A stretch of 64,000 bases of DNA, taken from NCBI GenBank assembly GCA_016647705.1, contig CM028334.1:10759546-10823545 (forward strand), written 5' to 3'. Source of the DNA: Eucommia ulmoides. Lineage: Eukaryota; Streptophyta; Magnoliopsida; Garryales; Eucommiaceae. Shown one piece after another: positions 46,960-58,644 of the stretch; position 1 is the first letter of the stretch, and every line of letters begins with the position of its first letter. A program made the translations under genes and the position numbers. The notes below the pieces were generated by a model. The model worked only from the letters and a program-made list of their open reading frames with translations, was not told where the DNA came from and searched no databases.

Positions 46960-47970
46960 CCGGTCCGCGAGATGAGTTTTAGGTTTTATTGGGGTGGTTT
47001 GTGTATTTTTTTTTTTTTTTTTTCCTTCTTCTTCTTCCCTTCTCCCGCTTCTTCCTCCTGTTTCTGTTTTGGTTTCCTGACCAGCCACCGCTGAGGCAAA
47101 CACAACCCCGCCGAGGCGAGCTTCTCACTGCCTACTCTTCTGTTTTGAGCCTATCGTTTCTCTCTCTCTTTCTCTTCCGACTCCGGCAACCACCACCACC
47201 AACAGCCCATACACATACACCACACATAAGCCTCACAACCACACACTCACACTCACGATTATTACCACCCTCGCCAATAAACAACACCACGTACCCACAG
47301 CACACACCCACATGCATACCGCAAACACACACACGCACACACACACACACACACACACACGACAGACACACACACAGGCACCCACTACTCTCTTTCTCTC
47401 TAGATTCCACTCATCGCCGGACCGAACAATTTGAACAGAACAACACCCTCACACACACCACCGGAGAGGCCACACACCCATGAAACACACCGCCACACCC
47501 ATGATGGACGGACCACCTTCTCTCTCTCTTTGAAATTTGACAACGACACACACCCACACGAAGAATACAAACATACACACATACCTACACACAGACCATA
47601 CCCACATACACGGACGAAATACACACAACCAACAGAAACCCACACCACTGGCGACTAAATACCCACACGACCATGCACAGAACACACACACACACAGATG
47701 ATAGAAAAAAAGAGCACACACGCAACTTATTATCGACACCGAAACAGTGCCGATCACACACACACGCAACAACGACGACGAAAACAGAGAACACACACAC
47801 ACTCACCAGATGACGGCGATGAACGGCTCACACTGCCAGATCGATCCCATCCCCGACAGACAACACCTCCTTTCTTGCCGGAGTTCCTTCACTGATCCTC
47901 TCTTTCTCTCCCTTTTCTCCAATCGCTTATCGATCCTTCTCTTGTCTCAATATATATATATATATAATAT
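46960..47970. repeat. CT-rich then CA-rich low-complexity tract in solo LTR
   Basis: A T/CTT-rich run (about 47005-47075) is followed by CACA-rich sequence from about 47200 to 47820 with a pure (CA)n stretch at about 47324-47360. It ends with (TA)n at about 47950-47967. Overlapping open frames on both strands encode His/Thr or Val/Cys repeats and are composition artefacts. Confidence 0.75.
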
Positions 47971-48193
47971 CCATAATTGAACCAACCCCTCTTCTCTTTT
48001 CATTATGTTTTTATTTTAATCCACTCCTCAATTTTAATATTTTTAAAATTGCAAATTAACCCCTTAAGTTTTAAATGTATTTAAAATTACAGTTTGACCC
48101 CTAAATTTTAAATTATAATCTACCCCTGTTATATCCGAAATATTTTAAAACACGACTAAAAATTATATGTATGTTAAAGATCGGGGTCTTACA

Positions 48194-48748
48194 AGGATGG
48201 TGGCCGGAGACGATGACTCAGAAGGGAACCAGATATAGGACGTATAAGAGGAAGGACGAGAAAGATTGGGTTGAATGGTTTTGAAGGGCATAATTAACTC
48301 GACAAATTTAACATGACGGGATGAGTAGAGGTAAAATGTTATGGGATATAGGCAAAGATAGGCACTCTGGGTGGAGGAGTAACCAGGGAAGCCACAAAGA
48401 GTGGAACAAGGAGATAGTTTGTGAGAAGAATATGAACACAACCAAGGATAGGATAGACAACTAAAGCTTCGAAGTTTGGAGTAGGTTGGAGGTATGCCAA
48501 ATAGTTTTGCATACGGGTGATAGAAGTTGGAGTATGGGAGTGGGTAGACGATTGATGAGATAAACAACAGTGGAGAATTCATATGACCAGTATGACAAAG
48601 GCATGGAAGCATGTGAGATGAGTGATAAGCCTGTTTCAACAATATGACGATGACGACGTTCAGAATACCCATTGTGTTTAGGAGTATGTGGGGGTGAGAT
48701 TAAATGAGATATCCCATTAGAATTGAGGTATAATGAAAGTACTTGATA

Positions 48749-48783
<35 letters not shown>

Positions 48784-50544
48784 TATTGTTAGAATAAAAT
48801 GTGACGATTTTGCGATTTAAGTAGTTTTCCACTAGTGATTTAAAGCGAACAAAAAGTGGCATAGACATCGGATTTTCTTTTAAGTGGATAAAGCCATATA
48901 AAATGATCAACAAAAATAACATAATATTTGAAATCATCAATGGAATGCATGGGAGAGATCCACACATTAGAAAATATGATTTCAAGTGGAGAAGTGGAAA
49001 CAGTGGAAATGGAGAAAAGTAACTTTTAAGTTTTATTGCATTGACACACATTACAATTGAAATTCAGAGATGACAAACTTGTGATTTCTAAGTTAAAAGC
49101 AGAGACAATATGCCTAAGAATTAGCAATGTGGAAAAAACCTAAGTGATCATGCCACTTGGACGAAGTGGTCTTGACAGTGAAGAAAGCTACCAATGGAGT
49201 AGATTTGCCATTCATACACACCATCTTTAGTTTGACCTTGTAAAAGTATTGCCCCGGTGCAAAAATCCTTCATAAGTAAAGAAGAGGGTAAGAATTCGAT
49301 AGATGTATTGTTAGATTTACAAAACTGAGAAATAGATATAAGATTTTTATGCATGGTAGGAACACAAAGCATATTATGAAGTGAGAAGGTATGTGAGGGA
49401 GTGTGTAGAGATGTAAAATCAGTATGCGTAATAGGAAGACTCGTGCCATTGCCAACCACAACATCGTCAGCCTTGGAATAAGGAGCATGAATGGATAGAT
49501 TACTCAGGTCGATGGTAACATGGTGTGATGCACCACTATCAAGTAGCCAATTTGAGCCGTCGGAGTTGTCCGTTATTGCAACATTAGCATGTGGTTGCTA
49601 TAGAGCCCGAGGTCAAGGTTGCCATAAACGAGATGCTCTCGGTTGTGGGTTAGACTGCGAATTTGTTGGTGTCAAGCAAAATAGAGGACAACGCTGAATT
49701 GTGTGTCCTTGAGTACGACACCCTTAACATTTTCCAAGATAAGTTTGAGAAGGGGGACGATTAGTCCGCATATTGGAGTTGGGTGGTTTGTGTACCCACG
49801 ACCATTGATTCCCCTATCCATTTGGTCGAGAGTTGGCTCAGGCTGAAGTAGGATTTGCCGAGGAAGAAATGGGAGATGTATTGGAGAGATAAGATTGGAG
49901 AGACAACCTTTTGTTAATCAGCTTCTCATGAAGTTCATCAAATGATATTGTGGTATCTCGTACATTGATAATATCAACAATGGGTTTGTAGTCATCATCA
50001 AGTCCATCAAGAATTTTCTCAATGTTGTCTTTGTCGTCCATAGGTTTACCTAGGAGGGCAAGTTCTTCTGTCCGAGTTGTGATGAATTGTATGTATTTTG
50101 AAATTGTTTTTGACCCTTTGGTTGCATGCTTAATTTGTTCCTTAATCTGCTAGATGTGACCATGAGATGGCTTTACAAAGGTGTTGGCGAGAGTCGTCCA
50201 AGCCTCACGAGATGTTTTGCATTGAGTGATGAGAGGAATAATATTTTGAGAGGCAAAACCCAAGAGTGCTCCAAAAAAATTAATTTGTCTTGACGAAGCC
50301 CTGTTTGATATTCTGGATTGGGAGTGGCAACTTCATTGACTATGATCTTGGGAGGTGGCAGCGAGAGGAATCCGTTAATAAATTGTTGTAGATCGTAGCC
50401 AATAAGGATGACTTCAATTTGTAGTTTCCAAGACAAATAATTGGTAGATGTGAGTTTCACGACATTGTGTATATTGATAAGAGTAAGAGGTTTGGTGGGT
50501 TCTCAAGTATTGAGTATGAGAACTTGATTGTTTTCAATGGCCAT
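48194..50544 (-). pseudogene. Copia gag-integrase segment (relic)
   Basis: Gag starts at ATG 50544-50542, followed soon by an in-frame stop, then UBN2-like gag sequence (50460-50173 and 50041-49838, e.g. KILDGLDDDYKPIVD). Pre-integrase sequence lies at 49459-49148 (LHNMLCVPTMHKNLISISQF). Integrase lies at 49051-48461 with SPPHTPKHNGYSERRHRHIVE and HASMPLSYW, and continues to 48194 with YSKLRSFSCLSYPW. The second catalytic Asp region reads YSNNRGGG, with Asn for Asp, where a G-run replaces the normal GGEY. Confidence 0.78.
48750..48781. repeat. 32-base poly(C)/poly(G) tract
   Basis: The 32 consecutive C's on the plus strand correspond to a poly-Gly run in the copia integrase frame. It likely expanded from a GGGGG stretch in the conserved GG(E/Q)Y codons. 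The exact length may be affected by sequencing or assembly. Confidence 0.9.
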
Positions 50545-50754
50545 GGCTGAAGAAAAATAAAAATAAAAACTCCTTTTGCAGAAGTCGGTTTGGAGGGTGG
50601 AGGAAAGGAGCTGCTGTGACTTTGAAAAAGGGTGGGGCTATTTTAGTAAAAAAAAAATTTTAAAAAAACTTGGGCAGAAAGATGAGGGTCAACCATGAAT
50701 TTTAGAAATTAATGGGGTAGTTTCTACGATTACAGGATAAAAAGGGTGGGGCTG

Positions 50755-50792
<38 letters not shown>

Positions 50793-51161
50793 TGCAAACG
50801 ACTGGTATGGTAAAGAGTGAGAAAATCAAGTTTGTAACCTGCGAACAGATCTAGTTTAGGGTTTGGAAGCTCTGAAAAAATATGGTGCCGTTGATTCTGA
50901 TGTGCAGAGGGGGTCGCGCCGTCGGTTCTGATGTGCAGAGAGGTAGGCGCTGAGCTTCAGTTGTGAGGGAAAGGGAGATACAAGCTACTGCTTCTGGTTG
51001 TTGTAGCAAAAAAGGAGAGAGAGACTGTGCTGAGGGAGGGGCTGTAGCCGGTTGAGCAAAGAATGAGAGAGAGGTTGCTCACGGCTGAGGGGGAACTCAA
51101 GGGTTTTGTGAGGAAGAAGGAGAGAGGTTCAGGAACCTTTATTTGTATACCATAATAGTTT
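50545..51161 (-). mobile_element. Leader region of RE1-like copia relic
   Basis: This is untranslated sequence between the gag start and the LTR, with a T/A homopolymer run at about 50755-50791. The words GTTCTGATGTGCAGAG near 50890 and 50924 form a small tandem duplication. No coding sequence is supported. Confidence 0.55.
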
Positions 51162-51309
51162 TGATAAAATATGGCTGCTATTATTACATTCAATAAGTTG
51201 AAGATATATACAATCTCTAATAAAAAAAAGTATAAGGTAACTAATCATCTACAATTAATCTAATTAATTTGGCAATAATCAAGTGCTCTCATCTCTCATA
51301 TCTTTATCA
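51162..51309 (-). repeat. 5' LTR of RE1-like copia relic
   Basis: The 148-bp LTR has ends identical to the 43089-43340 LTR, but without the expanded ACCTACAATTAATCT units. It is adjacent to the leader. Confidence 0.75.
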
Positions 51310-51777
51310 GCATTTGTTTCTATTCTCAGTACTTTTTTTTTTTCATTATGCTTCAAATAAATATTAGTCTTTTAGTTAATTTCAATTACATAAATCTATT
51401 GATGTAAGCTAGATATTAAATTTCAATTTTAAAAAATTAAACTAAAATTAATTTTTCAAAAAAATATAATTTCTAAAAATTAATATATTTATCTAATTTT
51501 TTTAATAAAATTAATCTATTTTTTTTTTATAATATACTAAAAGATATTGATAACCCAATGCACTGTCTCCCTCTCCCATTTACTCCCAATTTTCTCCAAA
51601 TTCAAATAGTTTTTTTTAAATTTAATTTTAGAAAATTACATAAACAAAAAAAAAAAAAAAATTCATTAGTTTTAAATAAATTTTATTTTTTAAGAAATAA
51701 AATATTTTATATTTAATTTCTTAAAATATAACTATTTTTCAAATTAATAATTCAAAAAAAAACATAAATTACAAAAA
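51310..51777. other. AT-rich intergenic, no feature
   Basis: No coding sequence or repeat is recognised. Confidence 0.4.
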
Positions 51778-52368
51778 TCGTCATCGAAGCAGCCCGTTTA
51801 CAGTGTTGTAAGTTAACTTTGATCAGGGCAACTTTGACGATTTTTTAAAATTCATTCACTCATCTATTTTTAGTGTTGTAAGTTGTGTAATGTAAATTCA
51901 TTCACTAATCCATTTTTAGTGTTGTAAGTTGTATTATGTAGTGTTATGAACAGAGTTTATGTAAAAAAAAGGTTTATTTCGACTATGGATAGAGTATCGT
52001 TTGTGCTTTCAAAGTTGCTAGAAAAAAACTAGGTTGTCATCGAAACAGCCTATCAAGGAAATTTTGACGATTTTTTAAAAATCACTCAATAATCCATTTT
52101 GAGTGTTGTAAGTTGTGTTATAGAGTGTTATGAACAGAGTTTATGTAAAAAAAAAAATGGTCTATTTCAACTATAGATAGAGTACCGTTTGTGTGTTCAA
52201 AGTTGTCGGAAAAATATTGATTCGTCGTTGAAACAACTCGTCAATGCAGTTTTAACGATTTTTTAAAAATCATTTATTAATCGTTTTCAGTGTTGTAAAT
52301 TGTGTTATGAACAAAATTTATGTAAATAAAAATTGGTCTATTTCGACTACGGATAGAGTACCGCTTGT
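51778..52368. repeat. Three-unit tandem repeat, about 190-230 bp
   Basis: Words GACGATTTTTTAAAA (51836, 52066 and, as AACGATTTTTTAAAA, about 52256), AGTGTTGTAAGTTG and GATAGAGTACCG recur in order three times. Units are diverged and of unequal length. The hAT-like element at 52369 inserted in the third unit after GATAGAGTACCG. Confidence 0.75.
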
Positions 52369-52586
52369 TAGGGTTGGTCATGGGCCGAGCTCGGGCCGAA
52401 CTTTAGCTAGGGTATTACAAAAATATATAAGGCCCTAGCCCAGCTTGGCTCGGCCCTATGGTCGAGCCTTGTTTTCATTCCCAAGCCCAGCCCTATCAAA
52501 ATAACAAAGGTCCAAGCCTGATGACCCTATAATTTTCTTTTAAATTTCAAAATTAAACAAAAATAAAAACCATTCATTTCTACCAA

Positions 52587-52649
<63 letters not shown>

Positions 52650-53569
52650 TCCTACAATGAATCGTGTACTCGCCAAACAATTTTTTTTTTTGGTTAAGTA
52701 CTCGCTAAATAATGAATTGTGAATCTAAAGCATGAACACAAACAGATCTAAGGATATGTGCTTACCTAAACTCTGTCGCAACGAAACCTTGAATGGTAGG
52801 ATTGAGCTGTCAGCGGTGGAAATGGCTAGGTGAGATCGACAGCGAGGCAAGACGAGACAAGAGGCAGCGATTGACAGTGAGGCGAGACAAGACAACAATC
52901 GGCGATGAGCAACTGAGTAGCAACGAGGCAAGGCAAGGACAAGGGCAGGCATGGAGGGAGATAGCATATAGCCGTTTTCTGTTTCGAGACTAAGGTAGGG
53001 ATTCTAGAAAGTTGGAAGTGGGAGTAGACTGGTTTGGCCGGTGAAGATAAGAAAATGGTTACCGGTTGGTGGTGGAAATTGGGTAGAGTCCAACAATGAT
53101 GACAAGCTGTATGGGGTTGAATTGGAGTGGAGGAAATTGGAATCCGCGAGAGAGAAAAAAGAAAAATAAAATAAAATAGGACAATGATCATGTGAATTGG
53201 AAGGGGTGAAAAGAGACTTTTATTGATTTGATAGAGTGGGTGAATAAAAAAAAAAGATAAAGTGATGGAAATGATCACGTGACCTTAATTGTCCAATAGG
53301 GCCCTTAATGCACTGCTTATATTTTAACCTAATTTAGTGTTAGGCAACTTATATATATATATATATATAATTTTTTTAAAAAATACTAGGGTTGGGCTTG
53401 AGCTGGCCCTAAAAAAATTTACCTAACCCAAGCCCGACCCTAGATTTTGTCGGGCCTTAAAGCTTGAGCCCAAACCCTGTCCATGGGCTCAAAGTTTGCG
53501 TCCAAACCTTATAAAAATAGGGTCGGGCTAGACGGGCTTAGCGGGCCCCCAAGCCCATGACCATCCCTA
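52369..53569. mobile_element. Non-autonomous hAT-like element
   Basis: The left end TAGGGTTGGTCATGGGC and the right end, reverse complemented TAGGGATGGTCATGGGC, are near-perfect inverted repeats. Subterminal sequence at both ends is rich in GGGC/GCCC words (TCGGGCCG, AAGCCCGACC). Such TAGGG-TGG ends are typical of hAT MITEs, but I could not identify an 8-bp TSD. The interior has an (AAT)n microsatellite and no transposase. Confidence 0.65.
52586..52650. repeat. (AAT)n microsatellite
   Basis: About 21 AAT units lie inside the hAT-like element. Confidence 0.9.
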
Positions 53570-54090
53570 GTTTAGATAGAGGACACGTGTAAATTTCTTA
53601 TTAAGGTGGTGGAGATACTTTCTAGAAATCGAGCTCCGAGCTCGATGAACTTCTGATGTTTGGAGGTTTTGAGTCAATCCTAGCAATTTGAGTTGAACTC
53701 CAACTCCGAACTTCGAGTTGATACCTGCACAAATACCCACCGAGATTGTGCTTGGTAAAGTCTCTCCTACTTGAGAGTAAATGCTCGGGGGAGAAGGCTA
53801 AAAGAGCTCTTGTATGAGTAAGAAACAATACCTAGTGGCAATGAATGCCTAGGAATATATATAAGTATAGGGCTTAATTAGCGCCGCCGGATTAGGGACT
53901 TGAGCTCGGTTAATTAACGTAATCCAACAAATGGCTAATAAGCTTGCAGAAGAGGGTCCTAAGCACCTAAACTAGGCTTCCAGGTCCATTAGGAGAAGTC
54001 TATGGGCTGGCCCAAGAGAAATGGAGACAAAGGGCTTATTCTGGCCCTTTTAGCCGAACAGAAGGCCAAGAAAGACCCTTAGAGGGTTTT
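53570..54090. other. Unclassified repeat-like region
   Basis: The sequence contains paired GAGCTC words (GAGCTCCGAGCTCG at 53630) and a TATATATAAG near 53856 and leads into the 79-bp array. It may be part of a gypsy LTR, but I could not find its ends. Confidence 0.3.
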
Positions 54091-54625
54091 GAGCCTCCCT
54101 CTGGTGATTTGCCGAGTAGAGAGTGCTCAGAGTCTAAAACTTGACAAGTGGAAGCGCCTGGGCAGTCTTGACCCTCTTTTTGATGCATTGCCGAGCAGAA
54201 GGTGCTCGGAGCCTAGAGCTCAGCAAGTGGAAGCGTTTGGGTGGTCTCGAGCCTCTTTTTGATGCATTGCCGAGGAAAGGGTGCATGGAGCCCGGTGCTT
54301 AGAAATTAGAGATGGTTAGGCAATTTTGGGCGTTCCATTTGAGATGTTGCCGAGTAGAGGGTGCTCAGAGCTTGGAGCTCGGCCATTGAAAATGGCTGGG
54401 CAGTTTTGAGCCTCACATTTGAGATGTTGCCGAGTAGAGGGTGCTCGGCCATTGAAGATGGCTAGGTGATTTTGAGCCTCCCATTTGAGATGTTGCCAAG
54501 CAGAAGGTGCTTGAAGTTCGGAGCTCGGCCATTGAAGATGGCTGGGCGATTTTAGGCCCCCATTTTAAGATGTTGCCAAGCAAAGGTGCTCAGAGCCTCG
54601 AGCTCGGCCCTTTTTCCACACTTGT
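54091..54625. repeat. 79-80 bp tandem array, seven units
   Basis: TTGCC(G/A)AG(T/C/G)A unit landmarks occur at 54111, 54190, 54269, 54349, 54429, 54495 and 54575. Periods are 79-80 bp except one shortened unit of 66 bp. Each full unit carries GGTGCTC.GAGC and GGCTGGGC-like words. Confidence 0.8.
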
Positions 54626-54704
54626 AGTATATGTCCTTTTGCTTTTTTTTTCAAAGATATCTCATGCACGTGTGAGCTCTCAGGACAGGTGGCTTGGTGA
54701 CTAA

Positions 54705-55658
54705 GGTGGCGTTTGGTTAGTGTTTCTATTTTTCTCAACCCAACTGGGATGATTTGGGTTGGATTGGGTTGAGTTGAGAATTTTGTTTCTTACTCGGATT
54801 AGAATTGCATTTGGTAACGACAATTTTTTTTGTACTGGGAATATAATCGCGTTTGGTAATGATATTATTCTAGAATTATTTTCTCACAATTGTTTTTTTT
54901 TTTCTTTTTCTTCTTTTCTCTTCCTTCGTCTTCGTCTTCACCGAACAGCCTCCATTGATCGAATTCCACAGAGATTTTCACGAACGAACAACGAAATCGA
55001 AATCAATTTTGTGAACGAGCAATGAACAACGATTTTGATTTTATGAACGAACAACGAAATTGAAATCAATTTCATCAACAAGCAAGGATGATGGCAATGG
55101 TGAGGACGACAACGACGACGAGTTCGGCGAAGACGATGGCAAGGATGGCAACAACGATTGCGAGGAGGAACAAGCGGCGAAGACGATTGCGAGGAGGAGG
55201 AACGAGCAATGAATGAAGGAATCCAACAATTTCGAGGAAGACAACGACAAAGACGATGGTGATGTCGACGGAGAGGAGGAGGTGGACGGCAAAGACGGTT
55301 CAGCAAAGATGTCAAAACGATGGCGAGAGGGATTTCAGCGATGACGAAGAAGGCAATAAAAATTGTAGAGGGAAAAAAGAAAAATAAACCTTTCATTGAT
55401 TTGAGCTTAACAAAAGTGGAACATGAGACTCACTAACAAATCAATTAATTCTGAGCGTGTCCCTGAATATGGGTTGAGTTTTTTTGACGCGCACACAAAA
55501 AAAAAAAAATTCTCAGTTTCTTAGGATTTTGAGAATCAATTCTCATTTTTTAGGTTAGGTTGGGTTGAGTTTTGTGTTTGCCAAATACATTCCCAAAAAT
55601 CAATCTCATGATTTTTTGGATAAGTTGGGTTGGATTGGAAACACTAACCAAAGGGGCC
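54705..55658. mobile_element. Large Harbinger-like MITE
   Basis: TAA at 54702-54704 and 55659-55661 flanks ends GGTGGCGTTTGGTTAGTG and, reverse complemented, GGCCCCTTTGGTTAGTG. Subterminal GGTTGGATTGGGTTGAG words occur in inverted order at the other end. The 954-bp interior has a GACGAAG/CGACGACG-rich block with a duplicated CGAACAACGAAATTGAAATC word. It has no transposase. Confidence 0.75.
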
Positions 55659-56289
55659 TAAATTTCCCCCTATCATTAAACAACTCTATATTTGATTATC
55701 TGTTGTAAATAAACACGAACATAAACTAATGATAAAGTCTCTCTCTAAAGTTAATCAATGAGTTGGAGTGAAATATGCTCAACGAATGTCTCATTTCCCT
55801 GGGAGCAATTTAAGTATACAAGTGGCTAAAAATTTAGTATTTATTTCTGACAATATTAATATTAATCAAATTTCCTTTATGTGTTATTTAAGTTTCCAGG
55901 TACAACAGAAATATTTATTTAATTCCTTTATTATACAAATATTGTTCTATGTATACAGATAATTACCACATGCGTTCTGTTTTTTTTTTTTTTTTTTTTT
56001 TAAATGTATATAGAATTAAGATAGAGTGTTCTTGTTTTTATTTTTGTGTGTATTTTTAGAAATTAATTACAAAAAAAAATAAAAAATAATTGTTCTTGTA
56101 TCCTAGAAATCAGAGGGGGGAAAAATGGTATTCAAACATGAGCAATTTTAAGTCTATCACGAATTACTTTCTCCTTTTTTTCGTTTCTCTTCCCAATTTC
56201 CCCCCTCCCCCTTTCTTTTATTTTTCTCTCTTTTTTTCCGTGTCATTTTTCAGGCTCTTTTACTTTTTCTGTTTTTAACGTTTTTTAGG
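55659..56289. other. AT-rich intergenic, no feature
   Basis: A T-run lies at about 55980-56001. No coding sequence or repeat family is seen. Confidence 0.4.
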
Positions 56290-56999
56290 GATTTTTATTG
56301 AAAATAAAATGCGACAAAAGAGGTGGTCATTTGATCAGGAATTTTCCTGACAAGCTCTAGAAGCTACCACATGGAGAAACAATCTCACATGACCAGTATG
56401 CGAACCAGAGCCACGTGCTAAACATATGGTTCCAAATTATCAAGTGACCGGGGATATAACCCGGTACTGAATATACCAACGAAGGCCTTATGGGCCGAAT
56501 TCTACATATCCACAACATCTTAGCTCGGTATGCCTACAATTAGGTCCCCAAGGACGAGCTAACTCACTGACTCGAGCCATGACCTGTGCTTTAAAGTTGT
56601 TATAATTGTCCGCTATATATATTAATGTAAGGAAAGAGTGGTTATATTTAGGGTAACTACCCTTAACCCCATGATACCACAGAATCCGGAGTATTAATGG
56701 GAATTTGCCACAATTTATAGAAAGACTTGCCTAACAAGTCTTTACTAACCTACACTCTGCCCAATTTCTCTCAGAATCTCTCACTAATTCTCACATTGGA
56801 GGTGCACCGCCAACATTCTCATTGTCGGTGCATTACTTTGCAGGAATCCCAATTTAGGGAGGATCACATTCCAAATCTTAAGAATCATATCTAATGATCC
56901 AGTTTTTGACATCATGAGATTGACATTGTTTGTGGGAAACAACTAACCATCTTTCTCACACTTTTTGGGAAAAGTTTATGGTTACTCTAAGATCCAAAG

Positions 57000-58644
57000 T
57001 CATGACTAACGAGTAAGAGAATGAAAGCAAAGCCCTTCACATGGTGGACCCGGAGATTAGCCTTTTGGGAGAATCATTGTCGTTGCTAATGGACCTGATG
57101 AAAGAGGTCATCAATCTCTCCTAGGACATGCAGAGGCTAGTAGGTCAAAACTTTCTGTCGTTGCCACTACTAGTCTCGTAAGGCTTTGTGCTTCCCAATA
57201 GTAAGGCACCAGCCATTGCTGATAAGGGACATCGAATCCGACAAAAACGACGTCAGGTGGAAGAACTGCAAATGAAACAACAAAACTCTAGACAGAGTTA
57301 GAGCGACTGTGCAAAGAAAGAAACAAATTGCATCGCACGGATAAAGGGCCCCAAGCAGAGAACAATGCTCACCCCCAGCCACCGAGCGAATTACCAGCGT
57401 GTATTCTAGGCTCGAACATAGGATCCAACCTATTCGGTCGACGGAGAGAAGGAATAGATAACTAACTCTGAGGAATGGCGCGTCGAATGCCTGAACCAGG
57501 TGCAGAACGACAGAGTTATCTCCCAAAGACGTTCCTTATTTGATAAAAGCATCCTTAGGAATGCAATTAAAGACTCATAGGTTCAATAGAGATTGGAAAT
57601 CCAACAGTGACCTATGGGACCAAGTAAATACGATTACCGAAAAACTTGGGCGGACCAAAAAGCAAGAACCTGATGTCTAAGAGATAGTGTAAAAGAACGC
57701 CCCACCATTCATTGCTCAGGTATTGCAAGAGAAAGTATCTATCAATTAAAACTTATTGTCCCAAATCGAAACCTATCAAGAGAATGCCAACCCTAATGAG
57801 CAACTGGACTTCTATCACGCCCATATGGACTTGCCAGGATTGTTAGACTCGATCAAGTGTAAGGTTTTTCAGGTAACTCTGGTTGAAATGGGGTAGAAAG
57901 TGGTACAAGGGTCTGAAGCTTGATGCATTCGATTCTTTCAAATACCTAAGTCCATTATTCGTTCATAGATTCATCAATAGTCAAAGACGAACCAAAAATT
58001 CATTCCACCAATAGCACTTTGACAAAGGAAGGACGAGAGGCTCGAAACCTTCATGGCGAGATTTTCGTAGGAGTCCAACCAAGTGGAAGATTTAAATGAT
58101 AGGAAGGTCATCGAAGCTTTGATGGTGGAATCAGGAAGGGCTATTTTCTCTACAAAAAGGCCCAGTCCCTACCGAAGACGGTGGCCTTAGCCTTTACCTT
58201 ATCGACCGAGGAATAAGGGAAAGGCCACAAACTTTGACAAGTGGTGCGATTTCCATCAGGATCACGTCGACACCACGAATAGCTATTATAATCTCAAGGA
58301 TGAGATTGGGGATCTTATTCGAAGGGGCCACTTAAAGAGGTTCACGACGAACCAAGAGCAGGACTACCAAAGAGAAAAGGAAACCCAAGAAAGACCTGAG
58401 GTCCAAGGCGGAATACAAACCATTCATGGAGGGTTCGTCTCAAGAGGAGTTTCCAAGGCTAAGCATAAGGCCTACGCTCGGAAGGTATGAAGAAAGTAGA
58501 AGACTTATCTTCCAAGTAACCAAGGCTCAAGTTACTGAGCACGAGGCCATCACGTTTACCGAGCAAGACCTCATAGGGGTCCATGTCCTACATGATGACG
58601 CGCTGGTTGTCACTCTACAGATCGCCAACTACAAGGTCGCGTGA
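57000..58644 (+). pseudogene. Gypsy gag relic
   Basis: Broken frames encode a gag region with DFYHAHMDL and KWYKGLKLDAFDSF near 57810-57940 and CDFHQD...YYNLKDEIGDLIRRGHLK near 58245-58340, typical of Tat-type gag. The segment 58426-58644 ends with LIGVHVLHDDALVVTLQIAN, which normally leads into the protease. Several stops interrupt it. Confidence 0.6.

Larger units (their letters stand above)
45276..48193 (+). mobile_element. Probable solo LTR (Tekay-like gypsy) inside copia
   Basis: The segment begins TGTCACGACCCG and ends GGGGTCTTACA, typical ends of long Del/Tekay chromovirus LTRs, and has no pol domains. The flanks ATGAT (45271-45275) and AGGAT (48194-48198) match at four of five bases. 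The copia frame content stops on one side and resumes on the other. Inside are (AT)n, a hairpin minisatellite and a CA-rich tract. The lineage assignment rests on the ends and length (2918 bp) only. Confidence 0.6.
43089..51309 (-). mobile_element. RE1-like copia retrotransposon relic, interrupted
   Basis: Direct repeats 43089-43340 and 51162-51309 both start TGATAAAATATGG and end ATATCTTTATCA and act as its LTRs. A partial TGGTAT primer-site-like word follows the 51162 LTR on the minus strand. In minus-strand order there are gag (about 50544-49840), pre-integrase and integrase (49488-48194), a gap filled by a 2.9-kb LTR-like insertion (45276-48193), then RT (about 44702-43900) and RNase H (43794-43443, with STKAEYRAV and a YCDN block). 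Stops, frameshifts, an A-tract (44534-44550) and a 32-base C-run break the frame. It is inactive. Confidence 0.8.

Noticed and set aside
46989..47895. Long His/Thr-rich and Val/Cys-rich open frames on both strands
   Set aside because: They come from the CA-rich low-complexity tract inside the solo LTR; frames exist on both strands for compositional reasons.
52826..53278. 150-codon minus-strand open frame
   Set aside because: It is inside the hAT-like non-autonomous element, has no transposase motifs and biased composition.
54938..55396. 152-codon minus-strand open frame rich in Ser/Arg/Pro
   Set aside because: It is a translation of the CGACGA-type low-complexity interior of a MITE.
57170..57526. 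118-codon minus-strand open frame
   Set aside because: It is antisense to the gypsy gag relic.
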